Assembly (NCBI GenBank): GCA_049340005.1
Contig: JBMPIY010000003.1
Strand: one strand, 5' to 3'
Source: CAXBDP01 sp963974465
Lineage (GTDB): Bacteria > Bacteroidota > Bacteroidia > Cytophagales > Cyclobacteriaceae
Length of the DNA: 64,000 nt
The first letter of the stretch is position 1, and each line of letters opens with the position of its first letter. Positions 9,091 to 18,071 of this stretch are shown one piece after another. The notes under the pieces were generated by a model. That model was given only the letters and a program-made list of their open reading frames with translations. It made no database searches and had not been told where the DNA came from. A program made the position numbers and the translations under genes.

Positions 9091-10353
9091 TTAGATAAAC
9101 TTGGCTAAAATCTGCCCAAACTTATACACATCCATAAAGCTATTGTACATAGGTGTTGGAGCCAGGCGGATAACATCCGGCTCTCGCCAATCGCCGATAA
9201 CTCCTGCGGCCATCAAGTTATCAAATAGCGCACGTCCATTTTCCTTTATCATTAGCGATAATTGCGCTCCTCTTTCTTGTGGGTTTTCAGGAGTGATAAT
9301 GGTAATGATATTTTGTTTATCGATTATTTTGATGACAAACTCAAGATAAGCCGTAAGTTCAAGGCTCTTCTGGCGCAGGTTTTTAATTCCAGCTTTTTGG
9401 AATAGCTCCATTGATGCTAGATGCGCGGCAGTTCCAAGTATATTGGTATTGCTCAATTGCCAGCCATCTGCACCATACATTGGCTCAAACCCACTTTCCA
9501 TTTTGAAGCGCTTACTTTCATTGTATCCCCACCAGCCTGCAAAGCGTGGAATTTCATTGTCCTGAGCGAATCTTTCGTTTACAAAAGCACCACCTACGGA
9601 GCCCGGGCCGCTATTCAAATATTTGTACGTACACCATACAGCAAAGTCCACATTCCATTTGTGCAGCTCTACCGGCACGTTACCTGCAGCATGCGCCAAA
9701 TCGAAACCAACCGTAGCACCTATTCTATGCGCTTCTTTGGTGATGATCTCCATCGGCATTAATTGCCCCGTATAGTATTGAATACCCGGGAATAGCACCA
9801 TAGCAAGCTCATCTTTGTATTGCTCAATGGCAGCAAGTATATCTTCTTCCCGCAATGTGTACTCACCTTCACGAGGCGCTAATTCCAAAATGGCATCTTC
9901 AGGATCGTAGCCATGATGCTTCACTTGCGATTCCAATGCATAAATATCAGAAGGGAAACTTCCTGCTTCGGTCAAAATCTTGTATCGCTCACCATGCGGC
10001 CAATAGAATGAGACTATAAGCAAATGAAGATTAGTCGTGAGATTATTCATAATCACTACTTCATCCTCCCGCGCGCCTACCAGCTCAGCTACTGATTTTT
10101 TGAATAGATGATGGTATTTTGCCCATGGTCTATCTCCATTGAAATGACCTTCGACACCTAAGTTTGCCCATTGATCTAATTCTCTGTTTACATATTCACG
10201 CGCCAGCTTTGGCTGCAAGCCGAGTGAATTACCACAGAAATAGATGGCATCTCGGCCATTTACCTGCGGAAAGGAAAATTCTTCTCTAAAGGATCTTAAA
10301 GGATCTTGTTGATCCTGGAATTGGGCAAAATTCTCTGTGTATTCGAAGTTCAT
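9091..10353 (-). CDS. kynU: Kynureninase
   Basis: 420 residues, fold-type I PLP enzyme that cleaves 3-hydroxykynurenine to 3-hydroxyanthranilate and alanine. Visible motifs: FCGNSLGLQPK near the start, VIMNNLTTNLH, the PLP-site region GFDLAHAAGNVPVELHKWNVDF, and the Schiff-base lysine in WCTYKYLNSGPGS. The tail RLAPTPMYNSF is also typical. Length is normal for kynureninase. The flanking kmo, HAAO and ACMSD genes give the surrounding steps. The gene is 51 bp downstream of ogt. Confidence 0.95.
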   Translation of the reverse strand: MNFEYTENFAQFQDQQDPLRSFREEFSFPQVNGRDAIYFCGNSLGLQPKLAREYVNRELDQWANLGVEGHFNGDRPWAKYHHLFKKSVAELVGAREDEVVIMNNLTTNLHLLIVSFYWPHGERYKILTEAGSFPSDIYALESQVKHHGYDPEDAILELAPREGEYTLREEDILAAIEQYKDELAMVLFPGIQYYTGQLMPMEIITKEAHRIGATVGFDLAHAAGNVPVELHKWNVDFAVWCTYKYLNSGPGSVGGAFVNERFAQDNEIPRFAGWWGYNESKRFKMESGFEPMYGADGWQLSNTNILGTAAHLASMELFQKAGIKNLRQKSLELTAYLEFVIKIIDKQNIITIITPENPQERGAQLSLMIKENGRALFDNLMAAGVIGDWREPDVIRLAPTPMYNSFMDVYKFGQILAKFI

Positions 10354-10404
10354 GGCAAAAGCTAAATCAATGGAACCTCAAAAATGGCTATTGGTTTTCA
10401 ATAA

Positions 10405-10890
10405 TTAAAATAAAGAAAGCTGTTGAGGAACATTTAAGGCATTTTCGAATTTCAAAAGCCACTCTTTTCTGGTTTTTCCTCCCGCATATCCGGTAAGATC
10501 GCCCGATGAGCCCATCACCCTATGGCAAGGAACTACGATCAAGTATGGATTTTTACCGGTGGCATTGCCTATTGCTCTTGGCGAAGTATCACCTATTTGC
10601 TCACCCAATTTTTTATAGCTGATGGTTTTTCCTTTCGGGATTTTGGCAATTTCCGTCCAAACTTTCCGCTGATATTCCGTACCTCTTTCGCCCAGATTCA
10701 GGTCAAATTCAGTTCGTTCAGCATTGAAGTATTCTTGAAGCTGATCGATGCATTTGGCGATCTCTTTAGGAACAAATCTAGACGTAATTTCTTCAGCAGT
10801 TTCATCTACAAAAGTGATGGAGAAAATGGTATCTTCATTTCCACTAATCTCTATTTTCCCAATTGGGGTTTCTAGGTATTCTTTGGTCAT
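10405..10890 (-). CDS. ogt: Methylated-DNA-protein cysteine methyltransferase
   Basis: 161 residues. It transfers alkyl groups from O6-alkylguanine in DNA to its own cysteine. The PCHRV active site is present (Cys122), with RAIGNATGKNP just before it and TEYQRKVWTEIAKIPKGKTISY forming the winged-helix DNA-binding part. The N-terminus MTKEYLETPIGKIEIS fits the usual start of the family, so the 47-bp overlap with the end of the upstream ACMSD gene appears real. It is a DNA repair gene lodged within the kynurenine block. The octamer is at 10478. Confidence 0.92.
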   Translation of the reverse strand: MTKEYLETPIGKIEISGNEDTIFSITFVDETAEEITSRFVPKEIAKCIDQLQEYFNAERTEFDLNLGERGTEYQRKVWTEIAKIPKGKTISYKKLGEQIGDTSPRAIGNATGKNPYLIVVPCHRVMGSSGDLTGYAGGKTRKEWLLKFENALNVPQQLSLF

Positions 10891-11914
10891 TATCTAAAAA
10901 ATTATCAACACTCCTTCCCAGCCAATTTAGGGCATTATTCTGTAGCAATTTTTGGCTTACTCGTTCATCGAAACCAGCACTCCGGATAAGCTTACCGGGT
11001 GACGCTTCGCCAAGTGGGAAAGGGTAATCAGAGCCCAAAGCTATAAAGTCTTCGCCAATTAGATCAACAATAAATCGTAACATTTGCGGCTCATGCACCA
11101 AAGAGTCTAAATAAAACTTACCAAGATAGTTCTTTGGATTGAAAGGATTGTCCACCGCACAAAGGTCGGGACGCACATTGAATCCATGCTCTATGCGACC
11201 AATAGTAGCTGGAAATGAGCCTCCTCCATGCGCAAATGCTACACGCAAATTGGGTAGTCGCTCGAACACACCACCGAATATCATCGAGCAAATAGCCAAA
11301 CTGGATTCTGCCGGCATTCCTACCAACCAAGGCAGCCAATATTTGGGCATTTTCTCCTTGGCCATCATATCCCAAGGGTGCACGAATATACATGCGCCTA
11401 GTTCTTCGGCTGCCTGAAATACCGGAAATAGCTCTGGTGCATCCAGATTCCAATCATTCACATGGCTGCCAATTTGTACGCCTGCAAGGCCCAATCCTTT
11501 CACGCATCTTTCCAATTCTTTAATAGCCAATTCGGGAGATTGCATTGGTAAAGTACCCAAACCCACAAATCGACGAGGGTAATCCTGCACTACACTGGCA
11601 ATATGATTATTGAGAATCATACTCATATCGTAGGCATCCCGCGGCTTAGCCCAGTAGGAAAACATTACTGGAACTGTGGACAAAACTTGTACATCTACAT
11701 TGTGCAAATCGCAATCGTGCATACGCACCGTCGGATCCCAGCAATTATCTTGTATTTCACGAAAAAACTTGTCGTCGATCATCATGCGTGCGCAACATGG
11801 CTTATGATGCTCCAATCGCACAAAGCCGCCATATCCGTAGCGCTCCTGCAAGTCGGGCCAGGTTTTGGGCAAAATATGTGTATGAATATCAATGGTAAGG
11901 GGATCGCGAATCAT
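10844..11914 (-). CDS. 2-amino-3-carboxymuconate-6-semialdehyde decarboxylase (ACMSD)
   Basis: About 356 residues from MIRDPLTIDIHTH; an upstream Met at 11950 lies inside the preceding gene and was rejected. Amidohydrolase-fold zinc enzyme: HxH in DIHTHILP, His in IFVHPWDMM, His in AFAHGGGSFP and Asp in LGSDYPFP are the expected metal and catalytic residues. It decarboxylates ACMS, steering tryptophan carbon to 2-aminomuconate semialdehyde instead of quinolinate and NAD. It starts 5 bp after the HAAO gene that makes its unstable substrate. The C-terminal ~16 residues overlap the start of ogt. Confidence 0.92.
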   Translation of the reverse strand: MIRDPLTIDIHTHILPKTWPDLQERYGYGGFVRLEHHKPCCARMMIDDKFFREIQDNCWDPTVRMHDCDLHNVDVQVLSTVPVMFSYWAKPRDAYDMSMILNNHIASVVQDYPRRFVGLGTLPMQSPELAIKELERCVKGLGLAGVQIGSHVNDWNLDAPELFPVFQAAEELGACIFVHPWDMMAKEKMPKYWLPWLVGMPAESSLAICSMIFGGVFERLPNLRVAFAHGGGSFPATIGRIEHGFNVRPDLCAVDNPFNPKNYLGKFYLDSLVHEPQMLRFIVDLIGEDFIALGSDYPFPLGEASPGKLIRSAGFDERVSQKLLQNNALNWLGRSVDNFLDNDQRIPRNPNWENRD

Positions 11915-11919
11915 CAATA

Positions 11920-12447
11920 TCAGTTTGGCTTTTGCATGACTGTACCACACTTTTTGCAGGTGCGGTTTTCTTCAGATTCGAAAAAACGATTCATAATAGG
12001 CGGTAGTTGACTGACGATATCGGAAATATGGGCAAATTCTTCATAAAGCTTGTTCCCACAATTTTCACAAAACCACATAAAGCCATCTTTTTCCTTTTGC
12101 TCACGGTACACTTCCATTACCATTCCTACAGAACCGGCAGGCCGTTGCGGGGAGTGAGGTGTACGTGGCGGGAGGAGGAAGATATCGCCTTCATTGATTG
12201 GAATATCTACCGGCTTACCGTCTTCGATAATCTTGAGAACGATATTTCCTTCTACTTGATAGAAAAACTCTTCGGCTTCATTGTAGTGATAATCCTTACG
12301 AGCATTTGGCCCGCCAACCACCATTACAATAAAGGTTTCGTTGTCAGTATATACCTGTTGATTGCCAACAGGAGGCTTTAATAAGTGACGATGTTCATCT
12401 ATCCACTTTCTGAAATTAAATGGGCGTCTAATCGGCATAGAATTCAA
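11920..12447 (-). CDS. nbaC: 3-hydroxyanthranilate 3,4-dioxygenase
   Basis: 175 residues, one cupin domain. Iron ligands are readable as H54, E60 (DYHYNEAEEFFYQ) and H98 (PRTPHSPQRP). Two C-terminal CxxC pairs, CENC and CKKC, form the rubredoxin-like iron site found in bacterial enzymes of this family. It opens the ring of 3-hydroxyanthranilate to give ACMS. It is the first gene of the minus-strand kynurenine run; divergent corA begins 214 bp away, so the promoter should lie in 12448-12660. A Met four residues in (MPIRRPF) is an equally good start. Confidence 0.95.
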   Translation of the reverse strand: MNSMPIRRPFNFRKWIDEHRHLLKPPVGNQQVYTDNETFIVMVVGGPNARKDYHYNEAEEFFYQVEGNIVLKIIEDGKPVDIPINEGDIFLLPPRTPHSPQRPAGSVGMVMEVYREQKEKDGFMWFCENCGNKLYEEFAHISDIVSQLPPIMNRFFESEENRTCKKCGTVMQKPN

Positions 12448-12661
12448 ATTTTAGGAATCATCTAAGTTATAAATTTTTTTCGTGAAAATAGAAGCCACCA
12501 TTCAATGACCTATGTAAAGATCGGATTCGCTTTCTTATTGAAGATTAAAAATTCAATTAATATTTTACCTTATGCGCATAAAGCTTGGACAAAAAACGAA
12601 TTGTACCCATTATCAATTTCATTTGTTATCTTGAAAACACTTTCATCTCAAACTATTATTC

Positions 12662-13723
12662 ATGGCTCGTTTCTTTAACAATCGTTCTCGAAAAGTGGGT
12701 TTACCTCCCGGCAGCGCAATCTATACCGGCAAAAAACAAGATAATGTATCTTCTATGGAGCTATTATCTTATTCCGCTGAAGCTGTAGAAGAAAAGAAGA
12801 ATGCCCACATCAGCGATTTCTTAATGCTCCCCGACAATCGCACCAACTGGATTAATCTCAATGGAGTACACGATGTAGAACAAGTACAAGCTATTTGTGA
12901 TCACTTCGAAGTCCACCCTCTTTTGATGGAAGATATACTTAATACCGATCAAAGACCCAAATTGGATGTACACGATAATCATATTTATGTGGTACTCAAA
13001 ATGGTGGAGTACCTGCCAGACTTAGCCGAAATCAAAATGGAGCAAGTGAGCTTTATCATTGGCAAAAATTTGGTGCTTAGCTTTCAAGAAGTGGTGGGCG
13101 ACACATTCAATCCGGTAAGAGATCGTATACATAGCCGTGGAAAAATTTGTACACGCGGAGCCGAATATTTGCTTTACGCACTAATAGACACTGTGGTAGA
13201 TAACTACTTTGTGGCCTTGGAGAAAATTGGCGATGAGATGGAACTGATGGAAGAAGATCTCCTTCAAAATCCTGACAACGAATCTGTACAAGATATTTAC
13301 AACTTGAAAAGAGAAATGCTAGCATTGCGTAGAGCTATTTGGCCATTGAGAGAAGTGATTGCTCAAATTGAGCGGGAGGATACACGATTAGTAACAAAAG
13401 CGACCAAATTATACTACCGCGATTTGTATGACCATATGATTCAAGTAATTGACACTATCGAAACTTATCGAGATCTCCTCTCGGGGATGGTGGATTTGTA
13501 CCAAAGTACTATCAGTAATCGTATGAACTCGATTATGAAAGTGCTAACGATTATTTCAACAGTGTTTATTCCCATCACCTTTCTTACAGGTGTTTATGGA
13601 ATGAACTTCAAATATATGCCGGGAATAAGTAATGAAAATGGCTTCTGGGTTATAACGGGCGTTGTGCTGCTAAGCATGGCCGGAATGCTATCCTACTTTA
13701 AAAAACAGGGTTGGTTTGATTGA
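12662..13723 (+). CDS. corA: CorA-family magnesium/cobalt transporter
   Basis: 353 residues. The signature YGMNF follows the first of two C-terminal membrane helices (about 290-312 and 325-345), as in all CorA channels, with the large helical cytoplasmic funnel before it. It imports Mg2+ (or Co2+) across the inner membrane as a pentamer. Monocistronic; a terminator hairpin follows at 13749. The ATG at 12662 is kept since the N-terminal ARFFNNRSRK is compatible with a cytoplasmic start. The octamer at 13372 reads R-E in this frame. Confidence 0.93.
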   Translation: MARFFNNRSRKVGLPPGSAIYTGKKQDNVSSMELLSYSAEAVEEKKNAHISDFLMLPDNRTNWINLNGVHDVEQVQAICDHFEVHPLLMEDILNTDQRPKLDVHDNHIYVVLKMVEYLPDLAEIKMEQVSFIIGKNLVLSFQEVVGDTFNPVRDRIHSRGKICTRGAEYLLYALIDTVVDNYFVALEKIGDEMELMEEDLLQNPDNESVQDIYNLKREMLALRRAIWPLREVIAQIEREDTRLVTKATKLYYRDLYDHMIQVIDTIETYRDLLSGMVDLYQSTISNRMNSIMKVLTIISTVFIPITFLTGVYGMNFKYMPGISNENGFWVITGVVLLSMAGMLSYFKKQGWFD

Positions 13724-13748
13724 TTTTCATATTGGCAGCATCAAAAAA

Positions 13749-13770
13749 GCCACCTCATTTCTGAAGTGGC
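13749..13770. terminator. Convergent terminator hairpin
   Basis: GCCAC-c-TC and GA-a-GTGGC form a short stem with an A-run on the left, giving a U-tract for minus-strand transcripts. It lies between the convergent corA and the MBL/rhodanese gene. Confidence 0.65.
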
Positions 13771-13797
13771 CATTTACCTAAATCAATCCAATTAGTT

Positions 13798-15213
13798 TTA
13801 CAATAGCGTAGTAGGGCAAACGTATGCAGACTTTGCCATATCAGTTTTTGCAATCGCCTCAAAGCCTCCAACTACATCTACGAAATTATCCCATCCTCTT
13901 TGCTTGAGAATAGAGGCTGCGATCATACTTCTATATCCTCCTGCACAATGCAGTGCAAATGGCTTATCCTTTGGAAATTCCGCCAAATGATCGTTGATCT
14001 GATTGAGTGGAGTATTATGAGCAACCAATAAGTGCTCCGAGTCAAACTCACTTTTCTTTCTCACATCAAATACAAGTAGCTCATCTTTTTCTACCTGCTC
14101 TTCTAATTCACTTGCCGAAATTCGATTTACCTTATCCAGCTCATGCCCATCATTTTTCCAAGCATCTATACCACCCTCGAGATAGCCGATTGCGAAATCG
14201 TAGCCTACTCTTGCTAAGCGAGTAATTGCTTCATCTTCTTTGCCCGGCTCAGCTATGATCAGAATCTCCTGTTTGATATCTGGAATCAATTCACCAACCC
14301 ACATGGCAAAGCTTCCACTCAGGCCTATATTGATACTATTTGGGATAAAGCCTTTTGCAAAATCAGCTGGGTCGCGAGTATCTAGTAACAAAGCACCTGT
14401 TTCATTAGCTGCGGCTTCAAACTCTCTTGGAGAAAGCGCCTTCATACCACGCTCCATCACCTTATCTATACTGTCATATCCCTTTATATTCATCAGCACA
14501 TTTTTAGGGAAATAGCCTGGAGGAGTAGTGAGTCCCGTTAAAAGTTCTTTTATAAATTCCTCACGAGTCATATCCGCACGCAAAGCATAGTTTGTAGCTT
14601 TTTGATTTCCCAATGTATCGGTAGTTTCCTTACTCATTTTCTTACCACAAGCACTGCCTGCACCATGGTTCGGATATACGATCAGATCGTCACTCAAAGG
14701 CATAATTTTATTGCGTAGCGAGTCGAATAAATGAGAAGCTAATTTCTCTTCTGTAAGATCAGCAATTACGTGCTGCGCCAAATCCGGTCTGCCTACATCA
14801 CCAATAAAAAGTGTATCTCCTGTGATAATTCCATGCTCCTTTCCTGATTCATCTATCAGCAAATAGGTTGTACTCTCCATAGTATGACCCGGAGTGTGAA
14901 TTACTTTCACTTTGTATTTACCCACTTCGAATACTTGATTGTCTTCGGCGACAATAGCTTCGAAACCTGGTTTGGCAGTTGGGCCATAAACGATTTTCGC
15001 ACCCGTTTTCTTTGCAAGGTCTAGGTGCCCACTTACAAAGTCGGCATGGAAATGTGTTTCAAACACATACTTGATTTTTGCGCCGTCTTTTTCAGCACGA
15101 TCGATATACGGTTGCACTTCACGCAGTGGATCAAAAATAGCTGCCTCGCCATTGCTCTCAAGATAGTAAGCTGCATGTGCTAAACAGCCTGTGTAAATTT
15201 GTTGTACTTTCAT
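13798..15213 (-). CDS. MBL-fold persulfide dioxygenase-like protein with two rhodanese domains
   Basis: 471 residues. The metallo-beta-lactamase domain (1-220) has ETHFHADFVSGH (H54, H56, D58), H110 in TPGH, D133 in TGDTLF and H183, an ETHE1/CstB-like mononuclear iron pattern. Rhodanese domain 1 (about 260-355) has no cysteine in its active loop (IIAEPGKE) and should be inactive. Domain 2 (about 370-460) keeps Cys in LHCAGGYRS. A fusion like this suggests persulfide oxidation and sulfur transfer, as in sulfide detoxification. Cytoplasmic, monocistronic. Confidence 0.88.
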   Translation of the reverse strand: MKVQQIYTGCLAHAAYYLESNGEAAIFDPLREVQPYIDRAEKDGAKIKYVFETHFHADFVSGHLDLAKKTGAKIVYGPTAKPGFEAIVAEDNQVFEVGKYKVKVIHTPGHTMESTTYLLIDESGKEHGIITGDTLFIGDVGRPDLAQHVIADLTEEKLASHLFDSLRNKIMPLSDDLIVYPNHGAGSACGKKMSKETTDTLGNQKATNYALRADMTREEFIKELLTGLTTPPGYFPKNVLMNIKGYDSIDKVMERGMKALSPREFEAAANETGALLLDTRDPADFAKGFIPNSINIGLSGSFAMWVGELIPDIKQEILIIAEPGKEDEAITRLARVGYDFAIGYLEGGIDAWKNDGHELDKVNRISASELEEQVEKDELLVFDVRKKSEFDSEHLLVAHNTPLNQINDHLAEFPKDKPFALHCAGGYRSMIAASILKQRGWDNFVDVVGGFEAIAKTDMAKSAYVCPTTLL

Positions 15214-15414
15214 ATTCTTCGATTTTTGTTTTTAGCCTTTTAGATTTCCGGCAGAGCAAATAATATTTTCTATCCTTTGCAAGCCAGATCATTTATTTCA
15301 TTCGAAATTATACTCAAATTAAACATCTAAAAAACAGAAAAACAGTGATTTTGGTCACATTCGGAAAAAATATCCAAACCAATACCAATCAAAAGAAGCG
15401 GGAGGGATAGATCG

Positions 15415-16152
15415 TTAAATATTTGCCAAATGCAAAGCAACGGCAATGCTTGCACCTATAATTGGCCCAACAATAGGCACCCAAGAGTAGCTCCAATCGC
15501 TATTTCGCTTAGCAGGGATGGGTAATAATTGATGCATAATACGCGGCCCTAAATCACGCGCAGGATTTATCGCATAACCGGTAGTGCCGCCGAGAGACAA
15601 ACCAATAGCCAAGACAACCAAGGTGACAGGAATAGCTCCTAATGAGCCCATGCCTACTTTCTCGGATTCGCCAATGCCTATACCTATTTCCGGATCAGCA
15701 AAATGGAGAATAGAGAATATCAGCACAAAAGTGCCAATTACTTCACAGAATAGATTGAAGGGAATTTTGCGAATGGCTGGTGCAGTACAGAAAGTGGCCA
15801 TTTTGGTATCGCCATCTGCTGTTGCTTTGTAATGATCGTGATAAAAAACCCAAACTAGCGTGGCACCAATTGCTGCTCCTAAAACTTGGGCTAAGATAAA
15901 ACTTGGAACTTTTGCCCATTCGAATGAGCCTTCAAAAGCCAATGCAAAAGTCACGGCAGGATTGAGATGCGCCCCGCTATATGGCCCAGCTACAATTACG
16001 CCTGTAAATACACCCAAAGCCCAGCCTACTGTTATCACAATCCACCCGCCTCCATGACCTTTGGTGTCTTTTAGTATTACATTAGCTACAACGCCATTGC
16101 CCAATAAAATAAGAAGCATTGTGCCTAAAACCTCAGCTGCAAATTCAGTCAT
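15415..16152 (-). CDS. glpF: GlpF-type aquaglyceroporin
   Basis: 245 residues, six membrane helices plus two half-helices of the MIP family. The first box is SGAHLNPAVTFA; the second is TTGYAINPARDLGPR, where Asp after NPAR marks glycerol facilitators rather than water-only channels. It lets glycerol diffuse through the inner membrane. glpD, the enzyme for glycerol 3-phosphate, is on the same strand but 13.5 kb away across the IS/Rhs island, and no glycerol kinase gene is present between them. The octamer occurs 10 bp beyond its 3' end. Confidence 0.9.
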   Translation of the reverse strand: MTEFAAEVLGTMLLILLGNGVVANVILKDTKGHGGGWIVITVGWALGVFTGVIVAGPYSGAHLNPAVTFALAFEGSFEWAKVPSFILAQVLGAAIGATLVWVFYHDHYKATADGDTKMATFCTAPAIRKIPFNLFCEVIGTFVLIFSILHFADPEIGIGIGESEKVGMGSLGAIPVTLVVLAIGLSLGGTTGYAINPARDLGPRIMHQLLPIPAKRNSDWSYSWVPIVGPIIGASIAVALHLANI

Positions 16153-16303
16153 TCCATAAATTCATTTGGCTGAATATCGGAATTATTTTGAGTTTTTACC
16201 CAATGACCAATCAATTTTTGAACCTATTAATAATCTATCCTAGCTGCATTGATTGTGTAGAAAGGAAAATAGATCTGCACGCTTTAAAAAAACGCGCCAG
16301 TTG

Positions 16304-16600
16304 ACAAACATTTTCTGCTCATATTGACCGCTAAAGCCGTAGCATGCTACGGCTCTACTGGATTCAAATCTTTTTCAAATTTTCTAAACAATAATTTCTA
16401 GCTTCAAAGGAGCGAAAATCCATAGCCCATGGTTTCAACCGTGGGATAATGGAATAGCACAAATAATCCTCCCGCACAGTCGGTAAAAAATAGGATAAGA
16501 CATCAATCTATAGCTATTGAACCTCGATCATCTACCAACACCGCAATTGTCTGAACTATCCCACCTCGGACGGGCAGGAATTTTTATGATTAAATGATAG
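16304..16600. repeat. 300-bp repeat, left copy of island boundary
   Basis: Nearly identical to 29251-29554 in the same orientation. It starts at ACAAACATTTTCTG, contains AAGCCGTAGCATGCTACGGCT (palindromic), the REP-like core at 16420-16452, CCTCCCGC at 16468, and ends near TATGATTAAATGATAG. No coding content. It lies between glpF and the IS/rhs material. Confidence 0.9.
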
Positions 16601-16624
16601 GCTATGATTTTTTTTGAAGGTACT

Positions 16625-16751
16625 CCCTGCTCTAAACACCTGTCGGGTATTGCCTAAATGATCCTTATGATAATAATGATACTCCTAGCCATATGCCGAA
16701 GGCATATAAACGATCCGACCATCGCCAAATTGTCTATGTTGCAAGGTGTCT
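16625..16751 (-). pseudogene. Short rhs gene fragment
   Basis: About 127 bp closely matches the intact Rhs gene near 20199-20327 in the same orientation (shared CTGCTCTAAACACCTG, GCCTAAATGATCCTTATG and ACGATCCGACCATC), with substitutions. It abuts the left end of the IS3 element. It is a leftover of an rhs copy or displaced segment and cannot be expressed as a protein. Confidence 0.8.
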
Positions 16752-16785
16752 TGTCCTGAAATAGGTTTACACAATCTACATAGAA

Positions 16786-17166
16786 ATGAAGAGATATGTA
16801 AAGACCTATAAGAGTAAATGGCAGAATCAGTATACTGAAGAATTTAAGCAAAGTGTCTGTAAAGATTTTTTATCTGGAAATATGACACTGCGAGCAGTGG
16901 AACATAAATATGGGCTTGGGAACTCCAGACTTAATGACTGGCTAAAAAAGTATGGGTATAAAATCAAAAAGCCCTATATTATAGAAACTAGGGATATGGC
17001 TAAAAAAAGGGTACCCAAAAAAGATTCCGTTTTGTCCAGGATCCAAGAACTGGAGAAAGAATTGGAGATGGCACGTTTGGAGGCAGCTGCCTATCGAAAA
17101 ATGATAGAGATAGCAGAAAGCGAGCTTAAGGTTGAGATCAGAAAAAAGTCAGGCACCAAACAATAA
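16786..17166 (+). CDS. IS3-family transposase OrfA
   Basis: 126 residues. The N-terminal half is a helix-turn-helix (EEFKQSVCKDFLSGNMTLRAVEHKYGLGNSRLNDWLKK) that binds the IS ends; the C-terminal half is a leucine-zipper-like coiled coil (SRIQELEKELEMARLEAAAYRKMIEIAESEL). The slippery site lies at 17142-17148, 18 bp before the stop, so some ribosomes should shift to make OrfAB; OrfA alone usually acts as a regulator of transposition. Confidence 0.9.
   Translation: MKRYVKTYKSKWQNQYTEEFKQSVCKDFLSGNMTLRAVEHKYGLGNSRLNDWLKKYGYKIKKPYIIETRDMAKKRVPKKDSVLSRIQELEKELEMARLEAAAYRKMIEIAESELKVEIRKKSGTKQ
17142..17148 (+). promoter_or_regulatory. A6G programmed -1 frameshift site
   Basis: A-AAA-AAG in the orfA frame, the heptamer used by many IS3-family elements. 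After the shift the frame stays open through TAIKACYPQIGLSRICRLFG into orfB, which lacks a good start codon of its own. Confidence 0.8.
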
Positions 17167-17216
17167 CAGCAATAAAAGCCTGCTATCCGCAAATTGGGCT
17201 ATCAAGGATATGCAGA

Positions 17217-18071
17217 TTGTTTGGTGTAACTCGTCAGTCCTATTATCAACACCTGTGGCGTCAGGATTATTTAACAATAGAACATCACCTTATACTCGAA
17301 CAAGTAAAAAATATTCGTCAAAACCATCGAAGTATGGGAACTCGAAAATTGTATGAAAAACTTCAAGACTTTCTTCTTGACAATAAAATAAAAATTGGCA
17401 GAGATGCTCTATTTAATTTATTGGCTTTCAATGGATTGTTAGTTAGAAAAAGGCGACGTAGCGTGTCTACAACTATGAGTTACCATCGTTACCATAAATG
17501 GCCTAATCTGATCAAAGATTATATTCCCACGGCTATTAATCAACTTTATGTAAGTGATATCACATATTGGAGAATTGAAACTGGCTTTCTTTATGTGAGT
17601 CTAGTCACTGATGCATTTTCGCATAAAATTGTTGGCTACCATGTAGCAAATACCCTTGAGACAATTGCTAGTAGACAAGCACTTGAAATGGCTCTGAAAA
17701 ATATGGAAGGCAATAAAGAGATCCTTATTCACCATTCAGATAGAGGCATTCAATATTGCTCTCAGGAATACGTCCAAGTTTTGCAGCATCATCGTGTTAG
17801 GATTAGTATGACAGAGACATCAGAACCGACTGACAATGCCATAGCTGAAAGAATAAATGGCATACTAAAAGAAGAATATCTAAGTCATTATACAGTTAAA
17901 ACTATAAAACAGGCTAAGAAATTATTAAGTGAGTCTGTCCAACTATATAATGAGGATCGACCTCACTATAGTATTGGTCTTTTAACACCAAACAAAGTCC
18001 ATAATCAAAACCTTATAACAGATAAACTATGGAAGACATACCCAAGAAAAAAGAAGGTACTTACAACATGA
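17217..18071 (+). CDS. IS3-family transposase OrfB (DDE integrase core)
   Basis: About 284 residues in the -1 frame relative to orfA, probably made as an OrfAB fusion joined at the A6G site; the TTG at 17217 is only a nominal start, and the frame is open back to 17142. An HTH_21-type region (IRQNHRSMGTRKLYEKL) precedes the rve catalytic core: D in YVSDITYWRIE, D in HHSDRGIQY and E in AERINGILKEEYL give the DDE triad. It looks intact and possibly active. Confidence 0.9.
   Translation: MFGVTRQSYYQHLWRQDYLTIEHHLILEQVKNIRQNHRSMGTRKLYEKLQDFLLDNKIKIGRDALFNLLAFNGLLVRKRRRSVSTTMSYHRYHKWPNLIKDYIPTAINQLYVSDITYWRIETGFLYVSLVTDAFSHKIVGYHVANTLETIASRQALEMALKNMEGNKEILIHHSDRGIQYCSQEYVQVLQHHRVRISMTETSEPTDNAIAERINGILKEEYLSHYTVKTIKQAKKLLSESVQLYNEDRPHYSIGLLTPNKVHNQNLITDKLWKTYPRKKKVLTT

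Noticed and set aside
11915..11950. Longer N-terminus for ACMSD
   Set aside because: It would overlap the end of the HAAO gene; MIRDPLTIDIHTH fits the family start.
16654..16851. 65-codon minus-strand frame
   Set aside because: It spans the rhs fragment and the IS left end, so it cannot be a natural gene.
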